The notes under the pieces were generated by a model. That model saw only the letters and a list, made by a program, of their open reading frames with translations. It was not told the DNA's origin and searched no databases. Positions 1 to 8,079 of a DNA stretch of 22,992 nt are shown here, piece by piece. How positions within the stretch are numbered: position 1 is the first letter of the stretch; every line of letters begins with the position of its first letter. This DNA is from Ruminococcaceae bacterium UBA1767 (lineage in GTDB: Bacteria; Bacillota; Clostridia; Oscillospirales; Acutalibacteraceae): the NCBI GenBank assembly GCA_002315505.1, contig DCGX01000027.1, positions 1-22,992 on the forward strand. Reading direction: 5' to 3'. Position numbers and translations under genes: made by a program.

Positions 1-150
1 CCCTCAGTCTGCTTCGCAGACAGCTCCCCTATGGGGCGCCTGATTAAATCTTCACACTTTTAAGCTTTCCTCAGAATGACATTTTAATAAACAATGCAAG
101 ATAGAGCGTAATTGTGCATTGTGCATTGTGCATTGTTTATTGTGCATTGA
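1..150. repeat. Intergenic repeat remnants (hairpin module plus GTGCATT end module)
   Basis: This stretch has no gene. It opens with a hairpin module whose tip is GTCTGC-TTC-GCAGAC (7-21), followed by CTCCCC-tat-GGGGCGCC. Next come a truncated copy of the TCAGAATGACAT module (70-82) and an end module, AGAGCGTAATTGTGCATT, followed by further GTGCATT units (about 104-150). The same modules recur at about 2043, 12514-12826, 17205-17283 and 20185-20600. The window starts inside the element, so its left boundary is unknown. No transposase is encoded. The modules look like a non-autonomous or REP-like family; that label is inference. Confidence 0.8.
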
Positions 151-153
151 AAA

Positions 154-177
154 AGCCGACGCATTTCTGCATCGGCT
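154..177 (-). terminator. Intrinsic terminator of proS
   Basis: Read on the minus strand this is a 10-bp stem AGCCGATGCA / TGCGTCGGCT with one G-U pair and a GAAA tetraloop, followed by a run of five T. It starts 7 bases after the proS stop codon, which fits termination of the acpP-proS transcript. Confidence 0.85.
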
Positions 178-183
178 GAAAAA

Positions 184-1620
184 TCAATATGCTTTGCCCC
201 AGTAGAGCATCTTTGTTGCAGGCTTGCCACAGCAAACACATTTATCTGTGATTGCATCCTGCTCGAAAGGAATACAACGTGATGTAACTCCCGCCTCTTC
301 CTTGAGCTTATCCTCACAGGCCTGGTCACCGCACCACATAGCCTTGATAAAGCCCGGCTTATTATCTGCGATATCCTTAAGCTCTGCAAAATCCTTAGCT
401 GTGAAGGTCATCTCAGCACGTCTGTCGAGTGCCTTCTGATAAAGACCGTCGTGAACAGCCTTAAGCAATTCAGGAATCTTCTCCTCAAGCTCATCGAGTG
501 AAACAAAGAGCTTTTCGCCGTTGTCACGTCTAACGATTACGCACTGATTATTCTCGATATCCTTAGGTCCGATTTCAAGACGAAGAGGAACACCCTTCAT
601 CTCATACTCTGCAAACTTCCAGCCCGGTGAGTTGTCGCTGTCATCGAGCTTGACTCTTGCGAGCTTTGAAAGTCTGTCTTTAAGCTCATTTGCCTTGTCA
701 AGTACGCCCGGCTTATGTGAAGCAACAGGGATAATAACAAGCTGTGTCGGAGCTACTGCAGGCGGCAAAACAAGTCCGTTATCATCGCCGTGTGTCATGA
801 TGATTGCACCGATAAGACGAGTTGTGCAGCCCCATGATGTCTGGAACGGATGATGAAGCTGATTGTCCTTGCCTGTGAACTGAATATCAAATGCCTTTGC
901 GAAGCCGTCACCGAAGTAATGTGATGTACCGCTCTGCAAAGCCTTACCATCATGCATAAGTGCCTCAATTGTGTATGTATCCTCCGCACCTGCGAAGCGC
1001 TCCTTCGGAGTCTTGACACCCTTTACAACAGGCATTGCAAGATATTTCTCGCAGAAGTCAGCATACACGTTGAGCATCTGAATTGTTTCTGCCTGTGCCT
1101 CTTCACTTGTTGCGTGGATTGTGTGACCTTCCTGCCACAGGAATTCTCTTGAACGAAGGAACGGACGTGTTGTCTTTTCCCAGCGAACAACGCTTACCCA
1201 CTGATTATAGAGCTTCGGCAAATCTCTGTAGGAATGAACAATATTTGCATAATGCTCACAGAAAAGTGTTTCCGAGGTTGGTCTTACGCAAAGTCTTTCC
1301 TCGAGCTTTTCCTCACCGCCGTGTGTTACCCATGCAACCTCGGGAGCGAAGCCTTCAACATGGTCCTTTTCCTTATTGAGAAGGCTCTCGGGAATGAACA
1401 TCGGCATACATACATTCTCGTGACCTGTTTCTTTAAACATAGAGTCAAGAATATGAACGATATTCTCCCATATTGCATAGCCGTAAGGTCTGATTACCAT
1501 ACAGCCCTTAACACTTGTGTATTCGATAAGCTCCGCTTTTTTAACAACGTCTGTGTACCATTTTGCGAAATCCTCATCCATTGATGTGATTTCTTCAACC
1601 ATTTTTTTCTGCTGTGCCAT
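184..1620 (-). CDS. proS: Prolyl-tRNA synthetase, short (archaeal/eukaryotic-like) form
   Basis: Charges tRNA-Pro with proline in the cytosol. The 478-residue product is the short class II form without the editing insertion of the long bacterial ProS. Visible class II motifs: motif 1 around IRPYGYAIWENI, motif 2 around VVRWEKTTRPFLRSREFLWQ, and the motif 3 region TSWGCTTRLIGAIIMTHGD. The C-terminal part carries four cysteines in two pairs (CGDQAC and CVCC) typical of the zinc-binding domain of this subtype, and the protein ends in the family-typical aromatic tail WGKAY. The frame extends two codons... one codon upstream to TTG at 1623, but ATG at 1618-1620 has AAGG about 8 bases before it and is preferred. 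It lies 17 bases after acpP with no terminator between, so the two are probably co-transcribed; a clear terminator follows proS. Confidence 0.95.
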   Translation of the reverse strand: MAQQKKMVEEITSMDEDFAKWYTDVVKKAELIEYTSVKGCMVIRPYGYAIWENIVHILDSMFKETGHENVCMPMFIPESLLNKEKDHVEGFAPEVAWVTHGGEEKLEERLCVRPTSETLFCEHYANIVHSYRDLPKLYNQWVSVVRWEKTTRPFLRSREFLWQEGHTIHATSEEAQAETIQMLNVYADFCEKYLAMPVVKGVKTPKERFAGAEDTYTIEALMHDGKALQSGTSHYFGDGFAKAFDIQFTGKDNQLHHPFQTSWGCTTRLIGAIIMTHGDDNGLVLPPAVAPTQLVIIPVASHKPGVLDKANELKDRLSKLARVKLDDSDNSPGWKFAEYEMKGVPLRLEIGPKDIENNQCVIVRRDNGEKLFVSLDELEEKIPELLKAVHDGLYQKALDRRAEMTFTAKDFAELKDIADNKPGFIKAMWCGDQACEDKLKEEAGVTSRCIPFEQDAITDKCVCCGKPATKMLYWGKAY

Positions 1621-1637
1621 CAATCTGACCTTCTTTC

Positions 1638-1868
1638 TTATTCGTTGTCCTCGATATATTTAACCATATCGTCAACTGTGCGCATATCTTCAAGTGCCTC
1701 ATCGGGTACTTCAAGACCGAATTCATCCTCAATGCTCATTACAAGGTCAACTACATCAAGGCTGTCTGCGCCGAGGTCATCAAGTATATCACTATCGAGT
1801 GTAATATCATCAGCATCAATTTCAAGCTGATCAGCGATAATATTCTGAAGTTGTTCAAAAACTGTCAT
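1638..1868 (-). CDS. acpP: Acyl carrier protein
   Basis: Small acidic carrier of growing acyl chains for fatty-acid synthesis in the cytosol. The 76-residue length is typical. The phosphopantetheine attachment site is the serine at residue 36 in GADSLDVVDLVM, the classic DSL motif, within a four-helix acidic sequence. The start ATG has AGGAG about nine bases upstream. There are no fab genes beside it; it stands at the head of a two-gene unit with proS, behind a promoter with near-consensus boxes. No FapR-like palindrome was recognised in that promoter. It could serve a specialised pathway, but sequence and strong promoter point to the main housekeeping ACP. Confidence 0.97.
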   Translation of the reverse strand: MTVFEQLQNIIADQLEIDADDITLDSDILDDLGADSLDVVDLVMSIEDEFGLEVPDEALEDMRTVDDMVKYIEDNE

Positions 1869-1907
1869 ATAAAAAATCTCCTAATAATATATTACAATGT
1901 CCTTTAA

Positions 1908-1936
1908 ATATTAGTGACATTTTGTTGGTTTGTCAA
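1908..1936 (-). promoter_or_regulatory. Sigma-A-type promoter of acpP-proS
   Basis: On the minus strand a perfect -35 box TTGACA (1936-1931) is followed by a 17-base spacer and the -10 box TAATAT (1913-1908). Transcription would start near 1900, about 30 bases before the acpP start codon. No recognised operator overlaps it. Confidence 0.85.
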
Positions 1937-1972
1937 TAGATTTTTAAAATTTTTAATTTTTTGTTAATATTC

Positions 1973-2069
1973 ATCATTTAATTTCTTACAAAAATCGGCA
2001 GGAGCAAAGCCCACTGCCCTACACAACACTTTTAATCAGAGCATAATTGTGCATTGTGAATTGTGCATT
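1973..2069. repeat. 80-90 bp dispersed repeat, copy 1 (second copy 15350-15443)
   Basis: This segment matches 15350-15443 over most of its length, sharing CGGCAG-A/G-AGC, GAGCCCACTGCCCTAC-like sequence and the end module AGAGC-TAATTGTGCATTGTGAATT. It contains the inverted pair GGCAG (1997-2001) and CTGCC (2014-2018). On the minus strand the hairpin is followed by GATTTTTG, so this copy may end the dusB transcript. It abuts the dusB stop codon; copy 2 abuts the gpr stop codon. Confidence 0.75.
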
Positions 2070-3035
2070 TTACCCGTTTTCGCTTAAAATATTATCACAA
2101 AGGCAATCGAGCTGTTCGAGTGAGGAAAGAAGACCGATTTCCTGTCGATACTGTGCGGCTCCCCGAATACCCTTGATATACCAAGCGGCATGCTTACGTG
2201 CCTCACGGATGCCGACCTTTTCGCCCTTATATTCGCAGATTGTCGAAATATGTTTTCTCATAACACTGAGCTTTTCACTGAGTGTCGGCTCTGTAAAGTC
2301 ATTTTTTCCGTCAAGATATGAATTAATCTCACTGAACACCCACGGACTTCCGAGTGCACCTCTGCCAACCATCAGAAAGTCACAACCTGTTTCATTGAGC
2401 ATTTTTTCAGCACTGACACCGTCAACAATATCACCGTTTCCGATTACGGGAACCGAAACATTTTGCTTAACCCTTGCAATTTCTTCCATGTATACAGGCG
2501 GAGCATACATCTGTGTTCTTGTTCTTCCGTGAACCGTGATTGCACTCGCTCCTGCGTCCTCAATTCTTTTTGCAACCTCAACAGCATTGATTGTATCGAC
2601 ATCCCACCCGATTCGTATTTTAACAGTTACAGGTACAGGCGAAGCTCTGACAACACTTTTTACGATTTCACTAATCAGCGGAGGATTCTTCAGAAGTGCC
2701 GAGCCACCGCCGTTTCCGGCAATTTTCGGTGCGGGACAGCCCATATTTATGTCGATAAAGTCGGGATTAAATGCAAGCGTTTTTACAGCCGCATCTGCCA
2801 TTATTTCGGGATTATCACCGAAAATCTGTGCACCTGCAGGTCGTTCCATGTCGGAGAGATAAAGCAGCTCCTTTGACTTTTTATCCTGCATTGTAAGTCC
2901 CTTTGAGCTTACCATTTCGCTTATTACATAGGATGCACCGTATCCGACACACAATTCACGGAATGCCCTATCTGCAACTCCTGCCATCGGTGCCAGCGCA
3001 CAATGTCCTTTAAATTCAATGTTTCCTATTTTCAT
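2070..3035 (-). CDS. dusB: tRNA-dihydrouridine synthase, DusB type
   Basis: FMN-dependent enzyme that reduces specific uridines in the tRNA D-loop to dihydrouridine, using NADPH. The 321-residue length is usual. Visible marks: the N-terminal ALAPMAGVADRAFRELC, the catalytic cysteine in DINMGCPAPK, the glycine-rich stretch GNGGGSALLKNP, VTVKIRIGWD, the substrate/FMN histidine region ITVHGRTRTQMY, and the phosphate-binding end VIGNGDI followed by MVGRGALGSPW. It begins with MKIGNIEFKG, and GGTGA lies just before the ATG. It is transcribed divergently from polA out of a 96-base shared promoter region. The family is certain; DusB rather than another Dus subtype is the likely call, because DusB is the usual form in Firmicutes. 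Confidence 0.93.
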   Translation of the reverse strand: MKIGNIEFKGHCALAPMAGVADRAFRELCVGYGASYVISEMVSSKGLTMQDKKSKELLYLSDMERPAGAQIFGDNPEIMADAAVKTLAFNPDFIDINMGCPAPKIAGNGGGSALLKNPPLISEIVKSVVRASPVPVTVKIRIGWDVDTINAVEVAKRIEDAGASAITVHGRTRTQMYAPPVYMEEIARVKQNVSVPVIGNGDIVDGVSAEKMLNETGCDFLMVGRGALGSPWVFSEINSYLDGKNDFTEPTLSEKLSVMRKHISTICEYKGEKVGIREARKHAAWYIKGIRGAAQYRQEIGLLSSLEQLDCLCDNILSENG

Positions 3036-3051
3036 TATATCACCGAAAAAT

Positions 3052-3081
3052 ATTTTAACATAACTATACCATATTTGTCAA
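3052..3081 (-). promoter_or_regulatory. Promoter of dusB
   Basis: On the minus strand TTGACA (3081-3076) is followed by an 18-base spacer and TAAAAT (3057-3052), the latter preceded by TG in the extended -10 position. The predicted leader is very short, about 10 bases. Confidence 0.65.
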
Positions 3082-3095
3082 AAGTATGGTAAAAT
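3067..3095 (+). promoter_or_regulatory. Extended -10 promoter of polA overlapping an inverted repeat
   Basis: A -10 box TAAAAT (3090-3095) is preceded by TGG, giving an extended -10; no good -35 box is present. The inverted repeat TACCATA (3067-3073) / TATGGTA (3085-3091) with an 11-base centre overlaps this box and the dusB -35 box, so one bound protein could affect both genes. The operator role is inference. Confidence 0.5.
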
Positions 3096-3131
3096 AAGAA
3101 CGCACAATTATTTTTTTGAGGAATATTTATT

Positions 3132-5702
3132 ATGAGATTACTTGTTATTGACGGAAACAGCATAGTTAACCGTGCATTTTACGGAATAAAAATGCTTGCA
3201 ACAAAGGACGGAAGATTTACAAACGGAATTTACGGCTTTTTAAGCATTCTTTTAAAGCTCATTGATGAATGCGAACCCGACAAAATTGCGGTTGCGTTTG
3301 ACGTAAAAAAGCCCACGTTCCGACACGAAATGTATACGGACTACAAGGCAGGCCGACACGCAATGCCCGACGAGCTTCGTGAACAGATGCCCGTGCTTAA
3401 GGAAATTCTTGTTCTGCTCGGATACACTGTTGTTGAATGTCCCGGCTGGGAGGCTGACGATATTCTCGGCACACTGAGTGCAAATGTCAAGGGTGATGAC
3501 AAATGCTTCATTGCCACAGGTGACCGTGATTCCTTACAGCTTGTAAGTGACAACACTACTGTTTTACTTGCTTCAACAAAAATGGGCAAAACACAGACTC
3601 TTTCATACAACAAGGAAAAAATCCGTGAAGAATACGGTGTTGAGCCGTGGCAGATGATTGAAATTAAAGCCCTGCAGGGTGACAGCTCCGATAATATTCC
3701 CGGTGTTGCAGGTGTTGGCCCTAAAACTGCAGGTGAGCTTATTCAGAAATATGAATCAATCGAAAAAATATATGAAAGCATTGACACTCTCGAAATAAGA
3801 GAAAAGCTCCGTGAAAAGCTCATTGCCGACAGAGATTCCGCTTTTCTTTCTCACAAGCTCGGTACAATAGTTAATGATGCACCCATTGACCTTGATATGA
3901 ACACTTATTCAATCCGACCTGCCGACAGCGGCAAGGCTTCAAGAATGCTTGCTTCTCTTGAAATGTATTCAATGATTGAGAAATTTAAGCTCGGTGAAGC
4001 TCCTGCTGCGGCTGAAGAAGGCTATGAAAAGAAAAAAGTCGAAGTGAAATATTATGACTCAATTGATTATATTAATTTCGGTGAAGAGATTGATTTTTAT
4101 GTGACCTACGGCGATGGCGATATTGAAAAAATAGCATTTTCACTCGGTGAAGAGCTTGCGGTTATTGAAAACAACAGCTTTGTTTTTGCTTCACAGCTTT
4201 CGGAAATTCTCAGCAACACAAAAACAAAAATAACATATGACGTAAAGTCGCTTTATTCGTGGGCACTCAGAAGAGGTATTGAAATCAATGGTGAAATTAA
4301 CGACGTTATGATTGCAGGATATATAATAAATCCGTCATCAACCGACTATTCACCGACACGTCTTGCACAGGAGCACAAAGTTGTAATTCCGGAGCTGAAC
4401 GAAGAAAATGAAATAGCAAAGCAGGCCTCCGTTTTAAGTGAAGTCTGGGCAAAGCAACGCTCCTCAATGGAAGAATTAGACCAGCTGAAGCTCTATCGTG
4501 AAATCGAAATTCCGCTTTCAAAGGTTCTTTCATCAATGGAGGTAACAGGATTTTTAGTTGACAGGGACAGCATTGCACAGTATGGTGCGGTGCTTGAAGA
4601 AAAAATAAATTCACTTGTCAGTGAAATATACACTCTTGCAGGAGAGGAATTCAACATAAATTCCCCGAAGCAGTTGGGCGTTGTTCTCTTCGAAAAGCTC
4701 GGTCTTCCTGCAAAGAAAAAGACAAAATCGGGCTATTCAACCAATGCAGACGTTCTTGAAAGTCTTGCCGAGGATTACCCTGTTGTTGCACTCGTGCTTG
4801 AATACAGAACGCTCGCAAAGCTCAAATCAACCTACTGCGACGGCTTGCAGAAATGTATTGCACCCGACGGACGAATTCATTCGACACTCAACCAGGTTGA
4901 AACGAAAACGGGCAGAATTTCTTCTGCTGAGCCGAATCTGCAGAACATCCCCGTTCGTACCGAGGTCGGCAGAGAGCTTCGCAAATTTTTCATCGCAAAG
5001 GATGGCTGTGTGCTTGTCGATGCCGACTATTCACAGATTGAATTACGTGTTCTTGCTCACATTGCAGACGATAAAAATATGCTTGATGCGTTCAACAACG
5101 ATGAAGATATTCACACAATAACAGCTTCGCAGGTGTTCAATATGCCTGTTGAAATGGTCACTCCGCTTATGCGAAGCCGTGCAAAGGCGGTTAATTTCGG
5201 AATAGTTTACGGTATAGGAGCATTCTCTCTCGGTAAAGATATAGGTGTAAGTCGTGCCGAGGCAGACAGATACATCAAGGGCTATCTGCACAATTTCTCG
5301 GGTGTTGACGAATATATGCAGAAGGTTATTGCAAAGGCTAAGAACGACGGCTACGTAAGCACACTCTTCAACCGTGTAAGATATCTGCCCGAGCTTACTG
5401 CTTCAAATGCACTTGTTCGTGGCTTCGGTGAAAGAGTCGCAAGAAATATGCCTATTCAGGGCACAGCGGCGGATATAATAAAGATTGCAATGATTAAGGT
5501 TTTTGAGCGTATGAGAGAGGAAAAGCTCAAGGCTCAGTTAATTATGCAGGTACACGATGAGCTTATAGTTGAAGCTCCCGAGAATGAAGCAGAAAGGGTT
5601 TGTGCCATTGTTCGTGAGGAAATGGAAAATGCCTGCAGAATGAAGGTTAAGCTCCTCGCTGACGTTCATTACGGTAAAAGCTGGTATGATGCGAAAGGTT
5701 GA
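3132..5702 (+). CDS. polA: DNA polymerase I
   Basis: Repair and Okazaki-fragment polymerase; 856 residues, a normal family length. Domain order: 5'-3' exonuclease (about 1-290) with CPGWEADDILGTL, ATGDRDSLQL and the helix-hairpin-helix region DSSDNIPGVAGVGPKTA; a degenerate 3'-5' exonuclease domain (about 300-460); and a family A polymerase domain. Motif A is DADYSQIELR with the metal aspartate at residue 630, motif B is RSRAKAVNFGIVYGIG, and motif C is VHDELIVE with His-Asp-Glu at 808-810. The proofreading domain lacks the DxE pair expected at its first motif, so proofreading is probably lost, as in several Gram-positive PolA proteins. The ATG is preceded by GAGGAA. malQ follows after 134 bases without a clear terminator. 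Confidence 0.97.
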   Translation: MRLLVIDGNSIVNRAFYGIKMLATKDGRFTNGIYGFLSILLKLIDECEPDKIAVAFDVKKPTFRHEMYTDYKAGRHAMPDELREQMPVLKEILVLLGYTVVECPGWEADDILGTLSANVKGDDKCFIATGDRDSLQLVSDNTTVLLASTKMGKTQTLSYNKEKIREEYGVEPWQMIEIKALQGDSSDNIPGVAGVGPKTAGELIQKYESIEKIYESIDTLEIREKLREKLIADRDSAFLSHKLGTIVNDAPIDLDMNTYSIRPADSGKASRMLASLEMYSMIEKFKLGEAPAAAEEGYEKKKVEVKYYDSIDYINFGEEIDFYVTYGDGDIEKIAFSLGEELAVIENNSFVFASQLSEILSNTKTKITYDVKSLYSWALRRGIEINGEINDVMIAGYIINPSSTDYSPTRLAQEHKVVIPELNEENEIAKQASVLSEVWAKQRSSMEELDQLKLYREIEIPLSKVLSSMEVTGFLVDRDSIAQYGAVLEEKINSLVSEIYTLAGEEFNINSPKQLGVVLFEKLGLPAKKKTKSGYSTNADVLESLAEDYPVVALVLEYRTLAKLKSTYCDGLQKCIAPDGRIHSTLNQVETKTGRISSAEPNLQNIPVRTEVGRELRKFFIAKDGCVLVDADYSQIELRVLAHIADDKNMLDAFNNDEDIHTITASQVFNMPVEMVTPLMRSRAKAVNFGIVYGIGAFSLGKDIGVSRAEADRYIKGYLHNFSGVDEYMQKVIAKAKNDGYVSTLFNRVRYLPELTASNALVRGFGERVARNMPIQGTAADIIKIAMIKVFERMREEKLKAQLIMQVHDELIVEAPENEAERVCAIVREEMENACRMKVKLLADVHYGKSWYDAKG

Positions 5703-5780
5703 GTCAATGCACAATTCACAATGCACAATTGAGATTTTTTGCATGAATAACAACTTGTAGGGGGCGACAACCTATCGCCT
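5703..5780. repeat. Repeat remnants between polA and malQ
   Basis: Directly after the polA stop lie two units of AATGCACAATT (about 5706-5730), the end module reading away from polA. At 5757-5779 is GTAGGGGGCGACAACC-TATCGCC with a 5-bp stem GGCGA (5763-5767) / TCGCC (5775-5779). This relates to the hairpins at 10160-10181 and 17133-17149, which carry the CCCCTAC edge in reverse orientation. Confidence 0.65.
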
Positions 5781-5836
5781 TAATTTCAGTAGATAATAAA
5801 AGATTTTTCGCAAAGTGTGACAAAAGGAGTATTTTT

Positions 5837-7363
5837 ATGTTAAAAAAACGTGGTGCAGGTGTGCTTATGCACATTTCGTCCTTACCATCTGAATACGGAA
5901 TCGGTGTTTTTGATGACAACTGTCTTAAATTCATCGACACTCTCGCTGATATGAAATTCGGCTACTGGCAGGTTTTACCCTTTAATCCTGTTGATGACTC
6001 GAATTCCCCCTACTGCTCAAGCTCGGCCTTTGCCGGAAACTATCTTTTTATTGATCCGGAAAGTATTTTTGAAATGGGACTTTGTACACGTGAAGAGGTT
6101 GAGGACAACAAATACAAGGGTACTCCTTACACCGCTGACTACGATTTTGCAAAAGAAAAAAGAATGTCTCTTTTAAAGAATGCCTTCACGAAAATTGACA
6201 GCTCTCTCGCAGAAAAAATCCACGAATTTGAAAAGCAAAACGAATGGTTGACAGAATTTTCATTATATATGGCATTAAAAGAGGAAAATAACTTCCTTCC
6301 GTGGTGGGAATGGGGTGAGGAATTTGCTCACTATGACACCTTCTGTGAAAAGCATCGTTATGATTTTGAGGAACGCACGGCTTTCTGGAAATTTGTACAG
6401 TATCTTTTCTTCACTCAATGGAATAAGATAAAGTCCTATGCAAACAAAAAAGGTATTGCGATTATCGGTGATATGCCGATTTATGTTGCTCTCGACTCAG
6501 CCGATGTGTGGGCAAATACCGAACAATTTCTTATAGACGAAAAAACTCTTAAGCCGCAAAAGGTTGCCGGTGTACCGCCCGACTATTTTTCAAAGGACGG
6601 TCAGCTGTGGGGAAATCCGCTTTACAACTGGAGCAGAATGGAGCTTGACGGCTATTCGTGGTGGCTTGAGCGAATCGGAATGAATCTCAAAACATACAAT
6701 GTTGTCAGAATTGACCATTTCCGTGCATTTGCAAGCTACTGGGCAGTACCTGCCGACAGCGAAACTGCCAAAAACGGTGAATGGGAAGACGGACCGAAAA
6801 TGAAATTTTTCGACAAGGTTTTCTCAAAACATCCTGATGCACCGATTATTGCAGAGGATTTAGGTCTTTTCGGTGAAGATGTTGTAAAGCTCTTAAAGGA
6901 CACCGATTTACCGGGTATGAATGTTATTCAGTTTGCATTTGACCCGAGCGGTGACCCGTCTCATTTACCACATAATGCCGAGAAAAACTCGGTTTCATAT
7001 GTCGGAACTCACGATAACAATACGATATTGGGCTGGCTGTGGGAAGCGAGCGAGGATGAACGTCGGTTTGCGCTTGACTATGTCGGCTTTAACGGCTCCG
7101 ATTGGGGCAATGGCGGTTATTATTCCGAAAGCTGTCGAAAAATGATTGAAGCGGTATGGAAGTCATCATCGAACACCGCTGTTGTTTCCTTCCAGGATAT
7201 GTGTGGCTTCGGCTCGGATGCAAGAATGAATATACCGTCTGTACCCGAAAAAAACTGGCGTTTCCGCACGACATCAGACACGATTAACGCACTTGATAAG
7301 CAGTATTTCAGAAAAATTAACAGCCTTTACAGAAGAACCTATGATGTGTTTGAAAAGGCATGA
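5837..7363 (+). CDS. malQ: 4-alpha-glucanotransferase (amylomaltase, GH77)
   Basis: Transfers alpha-1,4-glucan segments between maltodextrins, releasing glucose, in glycogen or maltodextrin metabolism in the cytosol. The 508 residues match the short bacterial amylomaltase class. The N-terminus has the family start RGAGVLMHISSLPSEYGIG and the substrate-loop sequence SPYCSSSAFAGN. The three catalytic carboxylates are visible: nucleophile Asp293 in VVRIDHFRAF, acid/base Glu340 in IIAEDLG, and stabilising Asp393 in GTHDNNT. AAAGGAG precedes the ATG. It stands between polA and the two-component genes, with no other glycogen genes nearby, so its operon partners cannot be inferred here. The GH77 assignment is firm. 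Confidence 0.96.
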   Translation: MLKKRGAGVLMHISSLPSEYGIGVFDDNCLKFIDTLADMKFGYWQVLPFNPVDDSNSPYCSSSAFAGNYLFIDPESIFEMGLCTREEVEDNKYKGTPYTADYDFAKEKRMSLLKNAFTKIDSSLAEKIHEFEKQNEWLTEFSLYMALKEENNFLPWWEWGEEFAHYDTFCEKHRYDFEERTAFWKFVQYLFFTQWNKIKSYANKKGIAIIGDMPIYVALDSADVWANTEQFLIDEKTLKPQKVAGVPPDYFSKDGQLWGNPLYNWSRMELDGYSWWLERIGMNLKTYNVVRIDHFRAFASYWAVPADSETAKNGEWEDGPKMKFFDKVFSKHPDAPIIAEDLGLFGEDVVKLLKDTDLPGMNVIQFAFDPSGDPSHLPHNAEKNSVSYVGTHDNNTILGWLWEASEDERRFALDYVGFNGSDWGNGGYYSESCRKMIEAVWKSSSNTAVVSFQDMCGFGSDARMNIPSVPEKNWRFRTTSDTINALDKQYFRKINSLYRRTYDVFEKA

Positions 7364-7408
7364 TTTCAATGCACAATTAAGGCACTTGAGGGGGTAAGAA
7401 GTAAAACT

Positions 7409-8077
7409 ATGTACAAAATAATGATAATTGAAGATGACAAGGGCATTGCGGAGGCTATAAAAACACAGGCGCAGATGTGGAATTTCGAGGCTGTTATTGT
7501 CGAGGATTTCCGCAATGTTTTAGGTGAATTCGCCGACATTTCACCTCAGCTCGTGCTTCTTGACATCTCACTTCCGTTTTTCAACGGATACCATTGGTGC
7601 AGTGAAATTCGTAAAATCAGCAGTGTGCCGATTATTTTTATTTCATCTGCATCTGACAATATGAATATAATCATGGCAATGAATATGGGCGCTGACGATT
7701 TTATCGCAAAGCCATTTGACCAGAGTGTGCTTATTGCAAAGGTACAGGCTCTGCTGCGACGTACATATGACTTTGCGGACAGTTCTCCTATTCTTGAGCA
7801 CAACGGTGCAATTCTTAACACTAACGACAATTCGCTCACCTTTAACGGAGATAAAATTGAGCTGTCAAAGAACGAATACAGAATTCTGTTAGCTCTGTTT
7901 GAGCATCGAGGCAAGGTTGTAAGCCGTGAAAGCATTATGGAAAAGCTATGGGAAAGTGAAAATTTTATCGACGAAAACACATTATCCGTCAACATCGGAC
8001 GACTCCGTAAAAAGCTCGACGAGGCGGGTCTTTCCGACTTTATTAAAACCAAGCACGGAGTAGGTTACATTATTTAG
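7409..8077 (+). CDS. OmpR-family response regulator (Bce-like system)
   Basis: DNA-binding response regulator of 222 residues. The receiver domain (about 1-118) shows the acidic pocket IIEDD, the phosphoacceptor Asp52 in VLLDISLP, the switch serine in IFISSAS and Lys101 in IAKPFD. A winged-helix effector domain (about 128-222) contains LSKNEYRILLALFEHRGKVV and VNIGRLRKKLDE, ending in a typical GVGYII. The kinase at 8954 is its likely partner; a metallophosphoesterase gene lies between them. The best ribosome-site-like run, GAGGGGG, is about 14 bases from the ATG, which is long. By resemblance to BceR/GraR-type regulators it may respond to cell-envelope stress, but the usual ABC transporter genes are absent here. 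Confidence 0.9.
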   Translation: MYKIMIIEDDKGIAEAIKTQAQMWNFEAVIVEDFRNVLGEFADISPQLVLLDISLPFFNGYHWCSEIRKISSVPIIFISSASDNMNIIMAMNMGADDFIAKPFDQSVLIAKVQALLRRTYDFADSSPILEHNGAILNTNDNSLTFNGDKIELSKNEYRILLALFEHRGKVVSRESIMEKLWESENFIDENTLSVNIGRLRKKLDEAGLSDFIKTKHGVGYII

Positions 8078-8079
8078 GT

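Noticed and set aside
104..150. Tandem GTGCATT units as a possible CRISPR array or coding microsatellite
   Set aside because: The units are 7-8 bases with no unique spacers, and similar short runs occur at many gene ends. No cas genes are present.
2047..2532. Open frame of 161 codons antisense to dusB
   Set aside because: It starts in repeat sequence, lies wholly opposite a well-supported gene, and its protein shows no recognisable motifs.
7546..8052. Open frame of 168 codons antisense to the response regulator
   Set aside because: It is serine/leucine-rich shadow coding opposite a conserved OmpR-type gene, with no ribosome site or known domain.
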